Positions 53,287-64,000 of a stretch of DNA of 64,000 nucleotides are shown in pieces (positions within the stretch are counted from its first letter, which is position 1; every line of letters begins with the position of its first letter). The stretch is from Tipula vernalis (lineage: Eukaryota > Arthropoda > Insecta > Diptera > Tipulidae): contig OY282560.1 in assembly GCA_958295665.1 (NCBI GenBank), positions 21,535,653-21,599,652 on the forward strand, read 5' to 3'. The position numbers were made by a program, and so were the translations under genes. A model generated the notes under the pieces. The model saw only the letters and a list, made by a program, of their open reading frames with translations, made no database searches and had not been told where the DNA came from.

Positions 53287-54478
53287 GTGTTTCATTTCTA
53301 TAGACGCACTGACGAAGGTAAGTAAATTTGCTGATGTTATTTTATTTTTTTTTAAATTTTTATAATTATTGCACTAATTGTAGAATTTCGCAAAGATGCC
53401 ACGCGGTAAGCTCTTGACAGAAAGGGAAATAGGACAAATAGATGCGTTATGGGGTCAGGGTTTGTCCAAACGGGAAATAGGGAGAAAAATTGGAAAATCA
53501 GATCATGTTGTCCGCAATTATCTAAAAGATCGTGATAATTATGGACAAAAAAAACAGCATGGACGCAAAAAGATTCTAAATAACAGAGAAACAAGGAAAA
53601 TCAGTCGACTAGCGTCGAATTCCACGATTTCTCTAAGGAGAATCAAGCAAGATGCTAATATTTTGGCATCCGTATCAACAGTGTGGCGGGCAATTAAGGA
53701 AAATCCCAATATTGTCAGATCCAGGATGAAGCCTCAACCCCGCCTGGAAGCTCACCACAAAGAAGAAAGGCTCTCCTTAGCACGTGCTAACATGAATCGC
53801 AATTGGAATCTGGTAAAGAGAAGTCATTACTTTAAAACTTTATCTTTCTAACGACATTTTGCATTTTAGGTGATTTTCTCTGATGAGAAAAAGTTCAACT
53901 TAGATGGGCCAGATGGCCTGAACAGCTACTGGAGAGTTCTGCGAAAAGAGCCCCGATATTTCTCCAAGAGAGTTCAGCACACTCGGTACTCTTCCTTTGG
54001 CATTTCCATCGTGCCGAATGAACAGTACTGGGTACCAAACCATTTTGAAAGCGCAACTCATACCGTATTTAGGTAGTTTTCCTGAAGAAAATTTTATTTT
54101 TCAACAGGACAACGCCCGAATACATGTGAGTGCTTCCACAAAGGCTTGGTTTGCGCATCATAATGTGGAGTTACTAGGGTGGCCGGTGCGTTCACCGGAT
54201 CTGAACCCCATTGAGAACATCTGGGGATGGTTGGCAAGAAGAATATATGATGATAACAGGCAATTTCATACGGTGCAGGAGCTTAAAATGGCCATAGAAA
54301 ATGCTTGGTCCTCCTTGACGCCGGAACGGCTACAGCCATATATTGCGACCATGCAAAATAGAATTTTTGAGGTCATAAAATGCCATGGAGAACAAATAAA
54401 TTATTAATTATTTTAAATTTTAAACATTGTTTTTATTCTAGTCCAAAAAATCCGGTGCGTCTATAGAAATGAAACACT
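53286..54478 (+). mobile_element. Tc1/mariner element, third in window
   Basis: Inverted ends begin AGTGTTTCATTTCTATAGAC at 53286 and end as the reverse complement at 54478, flanked by TA (53284-53285 and 54479-54480). At 1193 bp it holds one broken transposase gene. Confidence 0.88.
53396..54407 (+). pseudogene. Tc1 transposase (DD34E), intron, internal deletion and frameshift
   Basis: Exon 1 53396-53812 carries the helix-turn-helix region (LTEREIGQIDALWGQGLSKR) and a GRKK hook. A 57-bp intron (53813-53869) has GTAAAG...TTTTAG ends. Exon 2 starts VIFSDEKKFN, the first Asp. A missing stretch and frame change near 53995 remove the conserved glycine-rich segment before RMNSTGYQ. The core resumes with FQQDNARIH and NPIENIWGWL; 34 residues separate the second Asp from the Glu. 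The copy is inactive. Confidence 0.85.
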
Positions 54479-54899
54479 TACCAAAATCATTTTTTACAGT
54501 TTTCGCCCAACAACAAAAAAAGTACCGTTATCAAAACAAAATTTATTTCAGAAATTAAAACAACAAACAAGAGTGTCAGTCAAGGTAACATTCGTTTTTT
54601 CATTTGCTCTCAAATTTTCTGAGAATCGATTATCACTAGAGTGCGTCTATAGTTTTGAAACAGAGTTTATGTCCATTAAGGATCTTTTATAAAATGCAAC
54701 ATTTGTATTTAAATTCGGCGTAGGCAGGCATTTTTACATATCAAATGTATAGAAAATTTGACATGTCGCCATTACTCCTCATATAATTTTCACGACAGCA
54801 GCACTGTTACCAACACTTTTGTATTATTTTATTAGTAGTTTTGTTATAAAAAATATCGCAACCGTCAATTAATTCGTTTTTTTTTACAGTAAGTTCAGG
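54479..54899. other. Spacer with a relic Tc1 terminal repeat
   Basis: No gene. GTGCGTCTATAGTTTTGAAAC at about 54652-54672 resembles the inner part of the 54478 terminal repeat, suggesting a relic of a related element. The rest is AT-rich. Confidence 0.4.
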
Positions 54900-56255
54900 A
54901 TGGAGGAATTTGGATTTTTGAAGTTTCGTGGGAAGGGGTTTCTCCCAGCAAAGGTAAATTTTATTTTATAATTTTGTTTTTAATTTACAGTTTTAATTTA
55001 TTTTATTTTTTATTTTCAAGTTTATATTGAACAGAAATTTAAATCGAATAACGGATATTAAATTTTATACCGAAGAGCTACCTAACTTAAGTTTTTAACT
55101 GTATATTAAATAAATGATTAAAGTTACCTTACATTTTATTAAATGATGACTATTATTAATTATTTTTTCAGAGATAAGGATAGAGACATTGTTGAGGGAC
55201 AATACATAATCAATTTTGAGGGGATATGTCTGAATGATTTCAAATTTACTAGAGATCAGAACAGGGAGAAAATTGAAGCGGTGGTTGAAAAATACCAAAA
55301 AATTTTGAAAAGCAGCTTGTATTCCCCAACATTTGCCATGAAGAAGGGAATTCCGAGTCCAGGATTTTTGGCAAAAATTGGAGAAGACGACAGCATGTTG
55401 CTGGGATTTCTACAAGACGCATCCATTATCAACAAGGCGTTAACTTGCGGTAAGTGTGGGCAACAAATGCGGGTGATTAAAAAGCCCTTAATCGAAAGTT
55501 GCGGGTGGGATTGCGGGAAACGGGTCGATGGCGTGCGATGCTGCTATCGCAAAACCGTCCGCCATTGCACCTGGTTTAGCCAATCAAAGATGCGAATAAA
55601 CAAAATATTGTTAATTACTAACGATATTTTGAATAAAGTGTCCGCGGAACAATTAATATTTGATTATGGAATATCATCGCATACGGCGGCGGATTGAAGG
55701 CAATACGTGAGAGAAGTGATGGTGGAGTACATCCTTCTCCATACCCAGCCCATTGGCGGCCCCGATTGCATCGTTGAAATAGACGAGAGCAAGTTCGGGA
55801 AACGTAAATACCACCGAGGACATCACGTGGAAGGCCAATGGGTGTTTGGTGGTATTGAACGCTCCACCGGGAAGTGTTTTTTAGTAAAAATAGATCAAAG
55901 AGATCGCGTCACTCTGACCGATTTAATAGAAAAAAATATTTTAAAAGGGAGCAACCATTATCTCAGATGGTTGACCCGCGTACAACAATCTAGGAAACGA
56001 AGGACATAGACATCTCGTAGTAGTTAATCATTCTATATCCTTCGTAAACGAAGATAATGAATGATGCTCATACCAATACGATTGAGAGTACGTGGCGGCA
56101 CGTAAAGGCATCATTGCCTGAGTATAATCGTTAATCGGATTTTACTGATTATTTAGGCGAATATATGTTCCGGAAACATGTCGCTTTACGACAAGAGTCA
56201 ATGTTCAACGCGTTTTTCGAAGTTGTCCGGAACAAATATTTTAATTTCGATTAAA
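54900..56255 (+). pseudogene. Merlin (IS1016/ISXO2-like) transposase, broken
   Basis: A short first exon (54900-54953, MEEFGFLKFRGKGFLPAK) ends at GTAAAT. The next frame (from about 55172) includes a zinc-ribbon-like segment (CGKCGQQMRVIKK, CGWDCGKRV, TWFSQSKM) and stops at 55695-55697. A second frame has the signature IVEIDESKFGKRKYHRG, then VEGQWVFGGIERSTGKCFLV, and breaks off; later fragments (HSISFVNEDN, then HTNTIESTWRHVKASLPEYN in shifted frames) complete the catalytic core to about 56250. The central segment with the second Asp is deleted. It is a eukaryotic Merlin, not bacterial DNA. Confidence 0.85.
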
Positions 56256-56392
56256 TTTTGAATTTTTTTGTAGTATTTTAAATGTTATTTTAAGGGCTTT
56301 TTAATGACCTTTTTTATCCCACTTGTTTTACACACTTATCTCCAGTTATATTGCGTAGCACGAAGTGGTCAAATTTATATTCACCTCAAGCC

Positions 56393-56580
56393 GTAGACCG
56401 CTCACCAAACAGTAGTTTAACCGTAAACCGGTATCGTAATAGAACCTTGACCGTAAACAGCTACCAAATCAATAGATTTACCGTAAACAGCTCATGAAAT
56501 ATTTTTACCGTAAACAGCTCAGAAACAGTATTTTACCGTAGAGATCACCATGTTAATCGTAAGCAGCTCACAAACAATAT
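56393..56580. repeat. Imperfect minisatellite, about seven units
   Basis: Units of about 25-31 bp, each starting near ACCGTAAACAGCTCA and ending in a T-run, are arranged head to tail. Units in the middle are most alike. No gene overlaps. Confidence 0.75.
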
Positions 56581-57504
56581 TTGTTTCTTTTTTCGTAACC
56601 ACGCGCACCCACGGCTCCCACCTCCAGGCTTCACAACACCAATCGCAAGGAGAATCACCCGACAATCAACGTTCCCCCAAGTAACACACGGTTGTTACTA
56701 CAATAGTTGTTTTAATTTTATGTATATATATTTTTTTTTTTTACAGAATTCTCCACGCGTTCAACGCGGCTTAAGTACGATGCCAAATACAAAAATTGTC
56801 TTTTAATTGGTTATATTCTACAATAACTCGAAAAAAAAATCATATAACATTTTCGGTGCGTCCAATCTATTTTAGTTTTTCTTTTTTTTTTTTTTTTTTT
56901 TTATAATTCTTTGTTAATTTAAAATACAAAAAAAACATGGAACGAGAAAAAAAAATGTGTTATAATAAATAATTCACATCCATTTTATTTAGAACACACA
57001 ATGGAAAAAAAACTATCTTGTTTTTTTGACGAGAACGAATACAAAATACTTCGCTAAAATCGCTATGTTGACTGACCCTCGTTTCGTTTTTTTTTTTCTT
57101 TTATTTTATTTTTTTTTACCGCGAACTTTGCGTAAGTCATCCCTACCAACCACTATCCATTAACGATTGGAACCGTGATTTTAGACAAAATATTTGATGC
57201 ATAAAAACTTCAAAAAATTTCCACTATACCATACTTCAGTCGTTCTGCAAGCGCTGATGCTAATTCTTTGTATGGTATTACAGCTCCATTTTTATTCCGA
57301 TAGGTAGTGCTTTCTCGCTACCTCCAATCGACAATTACAGTGCAGTGAATGATGGCTGAGTGTGAAGTATTTTCCACAGATAGCAGCCAATGAGCTGTCA
57401 ATCTGTCATCACAAAAACAATATAATTCACGATACAGTAAATTTGAGAAAAAAAAGGAAGAATAATAATTTTGTTAACCGAATCGTTACATACTTTTGCA
57501 TATA
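56581..57504. other. Non-coding DNA with T-runs
   Basis: About 920 bp with several poly(T) and poly(A) tracts and no open frame. It includes the 5' flank of the Sola-like element; I could not locate that element's left terminal repeat. Confidence 0.4.
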
Positions 57505-58858
57505 ATGAATCGTTCACGTAAAATGCTGGAAATGGTTTACGAAAAACAAAAAAGGCTTTCGAACCAGCAGTCAGTATCCTTAGCAGCATCTAGTAGTACA
57601 GGTAACAGTTATTTATATGTTTTCCCTATACCGACTCCTGAGCTGTTATATTTCCCAGGTCATTCCACTCTAACCACAGCAGAAGATGTCATGGTTCAAA
57701 GAAATATTTTTCCAAATCTGTGCAGCTCAGAAATGAAGACAAATAAACCTGAAGAATTTACAGGTAACTGATAAAATCATTTTAAACATTTTATCTTAAT
57801 TCAAGAATATTTACAGGAAAGGACAGTTACACTAAATATGTTCTGTATAAAGAAGGTGATGTATGTGAGCCGGTAGTGCGAAATGAAACTCAATGTAGTT
57901 TAATTGCTGAAATTGATTTGAATTTGTTACGAAGCACATTTGCAATCGAAATAATAATCTCACAAATAAATGATGGAAGTCCAGCACCAGCAGTTGAAAT
58001 CGATTCTGAAGGCTTTGACGATAGTGACGCGGATCCCAATTATATTTCAACAAATTATGAAATTGATTCTGAGGATTATGAAGATGATGTTGACATAGAA
58101 AAATATGGTCTCCAAATTGAAAGAAATTTATTAAGTAACCTGTCAGAAAATGATCAATTAGATCAAGAGAACGAGGGAATGGATTTAGGAGAAAATGTTG
58201 ATGTAGGTTCAAGTTCAGCAAATAAAGTCCAAATTGACCAACTCAGCCAAACGGTAAGAAAGAAAAAAAAGGAATTTGGGGAAAGAGTACCATACGTTGA
58301 AGGGTAAACTAGTATCCAAAAGAGAGGTTAAATTACTTGAGCCATGTAAAAGAGCATGCTCAACGAAAATATTACCTAATGACCAAAAGAAATTATTTGA
58401 GCAGTATTGGGGTCTTGGAGAATATAACCTAAGACAAGCATACTTGTCTGGTCTAATTGAAGTTCATCCAAAAAAAACTTAGCTTTTGCTCAAAAGTACC
58501 GTAGCTCCAAGAAGTCGAAGCCATTCTTACAAATATTTTCTTGAATTGAACGGAAAAAGGACACAAGTTTGCCAAAAATGTTTTTCTAGCACGTTTTGTG
58601 AAAACGAACAAGTTTTAAAAACAATCTATAACAAAAAGAAAGATTCATCTACAATCATTGTCACCAAAGACAAACGAGGTTGCCATACTCCTTCTAATAA
58701 ACTAACGGAAGAAAAGGAAAAAGAAATAAAAGAGCATATTGAAAGCCACTATAATCGAAGGGACTCTTCAGTCAAATATTTAACAAGTGATTTAAACCTA
58801 TCTATTATGCATAGATTGTATTGTGAAACAACTGCAAGTCCAGTTTCTATTACTACAT

Positions 58859-61670
58859 GAGTCGCTCAGAAGCCAATGCGGTTAAGTCCATTTTTTGAAA
58901 TTTTCTGATTTTTGTAAATTTTAATGGAATAAATAATATTCTTCTTAGTTATTAAAGGATTTACTGATTGCTCGTTTTTTCTAGGTCAGACAGCCCTTTA
59001 TTTTATAGCTTCTGAATATGTTGTATAATAATTTCAAAAGCCATTGTGAATAAGTCCACTTTTTATGAATATTTTTTTTCATAACCTTTGAAAGTCGCTG
59101 AAAAGACAATGTTGTTAAAAACTAAAATAATTTAATTACTCGTCTTTTTTCGATATTTGTTCGTAACTCTGAAAAACAACAAATTCATAATAACTGTACC
59201 TGTTAGTTCTGCTATTGTTGTTCGAGATACAGACTTGAAAAGAACGCCAGTTTTTAGTGAGTTTTATGTACGTGTTTGTGTTTAATTTGAAATACATTAT
59301 CTAATCTTTGATTAAAATATAAAACTATTACATTGAAGTGTTTGTGAAAATTATTGTGTTATCAACAACATTAAATAATTTTTCTGTAATAACTGTAAAA
59401 ACTGTGACTTTATAAAATATTAAAATTCGGTTTATTGTAACGGTGTAAAAAATAAAAATGTCAAGGGAAATGGAACACAGTGAGAATGAAAGTGATATCA
59501 TATTTTATCCTAATTCAAGGCGAGTTAATCGTATTGATACTGATACATCGTCAGATAACGAAAATATAGAAAATGCAAATGACCCATATGTTGGTAGAAA
59601 ACGAAGCAGAAATCCTGGTAAATGGTCTCGAAATTCTGAAAAATTAAAAAGGATACAAGGTAAACAATATCAAAATAGAAATAAGAGAATAATTCCTGCA
59701 AAGAAATTTAATAATAAACCTTGTAATTGTTTTCGGCTTTGTAACCGCAACATAACCTTTTCTCAAAGAAAGAAGGCGATGAAAAGTTTCTACAAGCTTA
59801 ATGATCATCATAAGCAAAATATTTTTTTAAGAGGTTTGATTAGAGTTTGTGCAATCAAAAGGCATCGACTCAGAAATAACACCAAAGAACCAAGATCTCA
59901 GTCTTTTGAATATTTTATTAGACTTAACGGCCAAGATATTCATGTTTGCAAAAAATATTTTAAAGACACATATCAAATAAGCAACGGGCGACTATATAAT
60001 TGTTGCTCAAACGAAGATCTGAAGGACCACCGAGGGCAGCATGTTCCAGGTAACAAAATAAATGATGCCCATGTAATAAAACATATAAGTTCATTTCCTG
60101 CTATTTCGAGTCATTACACAAGAGCTCATAACCCTAAACGCCGATACTTGGATTCAGACCTTTCTGTTGCAAAAATGTATAAACTTTATGTCGATTAATG
60201 AAGAGGAAATTGCACCAGTAAAGGAAAAGTTTTATTACCATATATTTTCGACCAAATTCCACGATTTACACTTTAAGCAACCTTCAAAAGATACTTGTCA
60301 AAAATGTGATTATTTGGTTATAAAAAAACAATCTGCAACAGATAAAGAAAAACATGCGGCGGAAATTGAACACGACGAACACTTGCGAAATGCAGAAATT
60401 GCCCGTAATAGTATGGCTAATGATCGATTAAGGGCTTCAGACGAAATATACGTATTTAGTTTTGATTTAGAGAAAGCATTACCATTTCCAAAACTCTCCA
60501 CATCAGTGGCTTATTACATGAGGAACTTATATGTATATAATCTTGGTTGTCATGATCTAAAGACTAACGAGAGCTGCATGTATGTTTGGCCTATAACCCA
60601 AGGATCGCGGGGTTCACAAGAAGTGTCGTCGTGTTTAACTAAACACATTCAATTATATGCAAAAGATTTTATAAAAATTATAATGTATTCAGATTCGTGT
60701 ACAGGGCAGAATCGAAATATAAAAACTGTATTAAGTTTACTGAAATTGATTCAGAGCGATGGCATAAAAGCTGAATCAATTGAGCTTAAATTTTTATTAA
60801 GTGGGCACAGTTATTTGCCCAATGACGCTGATTTTGCAGTTATTGAGGCTCATGCAAAAAAAAATCAGTATATTTATAATCCTAGCGACTGGTACCACAT
60901 TATTCAAAATAGTAAAAGAAAAAACCCTTTCAGTGTTGTCGAAATGAATAACCAAGATTTTCTTTCCACAAAACCATTGGAAGATGCTATTACCAACAGA
61001 AAACAATCAACAAGAGGACTAAAAGTCAATTGGCTTAATATGCGGTGGATAAAACTAGAAAGATCAACCCCAAGTAGCATTATGTTCAAATATAATTTTG
61101 ATGAGGACGATACCTTTCACGTAATTGACATAAAAAAAACAAAAATAGGTAGGCCAGCATTCTTAAAAAATATAAATCAACCATTATTGTATCCTAATGG
61201 TAGAACAATTTCAAAAGAGACGAAAAAAGACATGATGAATTTATTAAAGTATATACCTCCAATAAAACAGGACTTTTACAGGACATTAAGAACAACACTT
61301 GGAGATCAAAATTTAGATTTAGATAACTCGGAAGAAGAAGATGTTTGTTATGATGAATAAATATAAAACATATGACAACTAATGTTATTGTATTATTTTT
61401 ACATACATTTCGTATTTTTTTCAGCTGCCAAAAGGTATAAGTCCCAAAGACTTTAAGATGCGGCCATTGCCCCAATAAATACTTACGTTTTTAGGTATAC
61501 ATCCTGTACATATTTTGTTTTGTTGTAGAGCCTACTCTTAGAAAAAAGACTGTATATACTTTTCTGATCAAATTAATAAACCAAAAATTTTTAAAACTGA
61601 TGTATTACAAAACATTAATATTCTCAATTTTTGTTTTCTGAACTTAACCGCATTGGCTTCTGAGCGACTC
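58859..61670 (+). mobile_element. Sola-like element B, complete, nested in A, TSD ACAT
   Basis: A 29-bp perfect inverted repeat starts GAGTCGCTCAGAAGCCAATG at 58859 and ends as its reverse complement at 61670. ACAT flanks both sides (58855-58858, 61671-61674). Removing the element and one ACAT restores the reading frame of gene A across the join. The 4-bp duplication and GAG ends fit the Sola superfamily. Related degenerate motifs (AAAAGCCATTGTGAATAAGT near 59035) lie inside the left end. Confidence 0.9.
59458..61360 (+). CDS. Sola-like transposase B, nearly intact (one frame change)
   Basis: The frame from ATG 59458 carries an acidic N-terminus, basic patches, the Cys motif CNCFRLCNRN, VCKKYFKDT and the HVPGNKI region, stopping at 60196-60198. 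An overlapping frame (from about 60167) continues without loss: CQKCDYL, FSFDLEKALPFPKL (first Asp), MYSDSCTGQNRN (second), LSGHSYLPNDADFAVIEAH (third) and a C-terminal acidic tail to 61360. One single-base change near 60190 separates the halves; it may be a mutation or a sequencing error. It is the best-preserved member of this family in the window. Confidence 0.75.
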
Positions 61671-62802
61671 ACATATCGACATATTTTTAATAGTTTAAAT
61701 TTAAAATTTAAGTCTCCTAAAGTCGATACCTGCAGCCGATGTGATACAATTAAAATGAAGTTAGCTGTTGTATCTGAAGAATAAAAAGCAGAGTTATTAG
61801 AAGAACAAAAAAAAACATCACGATGAAGGTAAAATGGCATATGACAGCAAAGCCATGGACAAAGCTGACGCAGAAATTAATTCAACAAAACGAGTCCTAA
61901 CATTTGATCTTCAGCAATGTCTGGCAACACCTCTGTTAAAGTCTTCTGTCAGCTTTTATAAAAGACCATTATGGACTTTCAACTTGACGGTTCATGAATT
62001 AAATTCTAATAATGTTGTATGTTACATGTGGGATGAAAGTGTCGCTCGTCGAGGAGGAAATGAGATAGCTTCGTGCCTCTTTTCTCACATCAAAAGTTTA
62101 CCATCGAATGTTTTACATTTAACGTGTTACTAGTGACAACTGTTCCGGCCAGAACAAAAATTCCTTCGTAGCAATTATGTTTTATTTATTCCTACAATCC
62201 AATTCTAATATTCAGATTATCGATCATAAATTCCTAATTTCTGGCCATACACATATGGAATGTGATTCGGATCACGCAATGATTGAGAAAAAAAAGAAGA
62301 AAACCAATATTGACATACATCACCCTCGAGATTGGATGCAGTTTATACGTGGAGTTGGAGTCAAAAAAACGTTAGCTGTTCATGAAATGACACAAAATCA
62401 GGTGTTTAATTTTTCTGACATATTAAAAAAAAAATTTACATGGCGTAAAACAAACACTGATGGAGATAAATTTTACTGGAATGCAGTAAAATGGTTGAGA
62501 TATACCAAAGATGTTGGTGTCATTCAGTATAAAACAACGTTGGATACCAGAGAACCATTTAAATCAATTAAAATAAGTCGACGTGGAGCACATGCTGTCA
62601 CAACTGATTTGGAACCATGTTACAATGAGCCAATCACAATTAGTGCAGCGAAGAAAAAAGATTTAATAGATATGCTTCCACTAATCAACACTATTTTTCA
62701 TTCCTTCTATCAAAATTTGCCGGCCGAAGATCTACCAAATATTCATCCAAATCTAACAGAAGAAGATGACAATGAAACTGAATAGATTATAATTATATTT
62801 AA

Positions 62803-64000
62803 CCCATTAACGCTTGTCGTACCCAAGCGAGTACACCCCTTTTTCTCACTAGTACTTCTTTCTCTTTGCATAATTTTTTTTTTTTTGTTTTAAATAAATT
62901 TGTAATAGTGCAAGTAACATAACCTAGTCGTACTTTTCATCGCAGAAGTGAATAGAAGTGTGTTTTTTGTTGCGTGTTTTCTTAAAACGTCTGAAGGTAA
63001 ATTGCACCTGATTATATTATCTCTAACGGTAAAATCTGATCTTGTATTTTGTTTTAAATGTTTGGAATTATGTACTTAAATATATATTAAACTTTATTTT
63101 CTAATAAAATTTGTGCAAAAAAAAACAATATCGAAACCGTTACTTCTCGAAACATTTTACTGTACTCAGCCGAGTACAATGGGCAGTTATGTAATTAAAA
63201 TATATATTTTTATTTTTTTTTTTGTTTAGAAATGAGTGCATATTTTACAGAAATAAGCACTAACAATTTTTATGGTCGAAAATTATTCAATACACTTCCG
63301 GAGGCTTTTGATGCCTTAAGTGAGAATGACAATGAAGAAGATATTGTTCTGTTGCCCCCAGAACCAAATTATCTAACTGATGAAGAAGAATTCGATGACA
63401 ATGACCTTATGACTATAGCGGTTCCAAATGATGTGCTGCCAGGTCAAATTGAAATTGGCCCAAATACCTTACAAGAAGATGATATTTTTTCATCTAGCGA
63501 CGATGAACCGATAAGTGCCCTGACTGCTAAAAAAAAGAAAACAATTCATACATTTTCATGGAAAAAAGTGGAACCATCATATACCACCCTTGGAAGTCCT
63601 ATTGAATCCCTTCACAACGAACGCAGAGACGAACTTATATCGGAATTAAAAAATTTAACTCCCACGGCAATTTTTGAAAAAATTTTGGATGAATCAGTTG
63701 TTCAACTTATTGTTGACCAAACAAATTTATATGCTCAGCAGAAGAATAACCACAGCTTTAACCTAACGGCTTTGGAAGCAAGAACTTTTATTGGTATTTT
63801 GTTTTTGACTGGTTATCATCCACAACCACAAGAGAGGATGTACTGGTCCCTTGACGAGGATATTGGAGTTGAGCTAGTTGCTAAGTGTATGAGTAGAAAC
63901 AGATATCTAGAAATAAAAAGATATATACATCTAGCTGATAACAACCAATTGAATAAGGATGATAAAATGTTCAAGATTCGTCCTTTGATGAACATTTTAA
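62803..64000 (+). mobile_element. piggyBac-like element, left end (continues past window)
   Basis: TTAA at 62799-62802 precedes CCCATTAACGC, a CCC-start terminus as in piggyBac elements. The transposase begins downstream at 63232. Palindromic GTAC-based motifs occur near 62820 and 63162. The insertion lies in the 3' flank of Sola-like element A. Confidence 0.75.
63232..64000 (+). CDS. piggyBac transposase, N-terminal 256 aa (partial)
   Basis: ATG 63232 follows a possible acceptor (TTTGTTTAG). The frame is open to the window end: an acidic N-terminal region (DEEEFDDNDL, SSSDDEP), then the conserved DDE_Tnp_1_7 start with TNLYAQQ, LEARTFIGILFLTGYH, ERMYWSLDEDIG and CMSRNRYLEIKRYIHLADN. The catalytic aspartates lie beyond the window. 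A 5' UTR intron from GGTAAATT near 62996 to the acceptor is plausible. Confidence 0.9.
   Translation, partial: MSAYFTEISTNNFYGRKLFNTLPEAFDALSENDNEEDIVLLPPEPNYLTDEEEFDDNDLMTIAVPNDVLPGQIEIGPNTLQEDDIFSSSDDEPISALTAKKKKTIHTFSWKKVEPSYTTLGSPIESLHNERRDELISELKNLTPTAIFEKILDESVVQLIVDQTNLYAQQKNNHSFNLTALEARTFIGILFLTGYHPQPQERMYWSLDEDIGVELVAKCMSRNRYLEIKRYIHLADNNQLNKDDKMFKIRPLMNIL

Larger units (their letters stand above)
57505..62785 (+). pseudogene. Sola-like transposase gene A, split by a nested relative
   Basis: Exon 1 is 57505-57763 and exon 2 begins 57817 after a 53-bp intron. An acidic region, a Cys motif (PCKRACSTKIL), VCQKCFSSTFC and a frame to 58858 form the N-terminal half, with a frameshift near 58290 and an in-frame TAG at 58480-58482. 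Element B (58859-61670) interrupts it; after the duplicated ACAT the gene continues with CSRCDTIKM, TFDLQQCL (first Asp), SDNCSGQNKN (second Asp) and SGHTHMECDSDHA (third), with further frameshifts near 61790 and 62130. The DDD pattern and organisation are those of Sola-like/DUF7869 transposases. Confidence 0.7.

Noticed and set aside
55700..56255. A bacterial IS1595/ISXO2 insertion sequence
   Set aside because: The IDESKFGKRKY signature is shared with eukaryotic Merlin, and the gene has introns and decay typical of an insect copy.
56393..56580. CRISPR array
   Set aside because: Spacing is irregular and the intervening bases are repeat variants, not spacers; eukaryotic DNA.

Overview
This window looks like arthropod, most likely insect, nuclear DNA. 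It is strongly AT-rich, has short GT-AG introns inside transposase genes, and is almost entirely nested mobile elements. No housekeeping gene, tRNA or rRNA is evident. Only two short stretches (about 19.06-21.5 kb and 23.45-23.94 kb) look like possible host exons.

Layout. 0-5.7 kb: a mosaic of RNA-virus-derived pieces (a bunyavirus-like nucleoprotein fragment, a broken reovirus/VP39-type cap methyltransferase, an intact P-loop ORF) around a BEL/Pao pol fragment. 5.7-10.4 kb: a truncated Sola-like transposon and a nearly intact Tc1 element. 10.4-18.3 kb: an envelope-like ORF, a complete Jockey-type LINE, an intron-bearing Tc1 transposase and a second copy of the nucleoprotein fragment. 19-24 kb: possible host exons, a DUF4780-type ORF and a Penelope-like element (PLE) remnant with a hammerhead-like motif. 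24.2-35.1 kb: a second PLE split by a 9 kb compound insertion made of a complete BEL/Pao retrotransposon, an intact negative-strand RNA-virus nucleoprotein ORF, an inverted LTR fragment and a third partial LTR. 35.1-45.8 kb: a BEL fragment, a long (TA)n tract, a Tigger interrupted by a complete two-gene Harbinger, a second Tigger and a broken hAT. 46.2-50.8 kb: a Helitron with an intact RepHel gene. 51-56.3 kb: an unrecognised broken ORF, a Tc1 and a broken Merlin. 57.5-64 kb: a Sola-like element containing a second Sola-like element (4-bp TSD ACAT), followed by the 5' end of a piggyBac element that runs off the window.

The most notable structure is at 24995-34119. The last 26 codons of the viral nucleoprotein ORF are antisense BEL LTR sequence, so viral and retrotransposon sequence were joined base-to-base. 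This is the signature expected if the BEL reverse transcriptase switched template onto viral mRNA. The join also leaves a 235-bp inverted repeat, able to form a long hairpin, at the 3' end of the viral gene. BEL/virus junctions also occur at about 2.58 and 4.5 kb, so the association recurs in the window. All identifications come from motifs read by eye; no database search was run.
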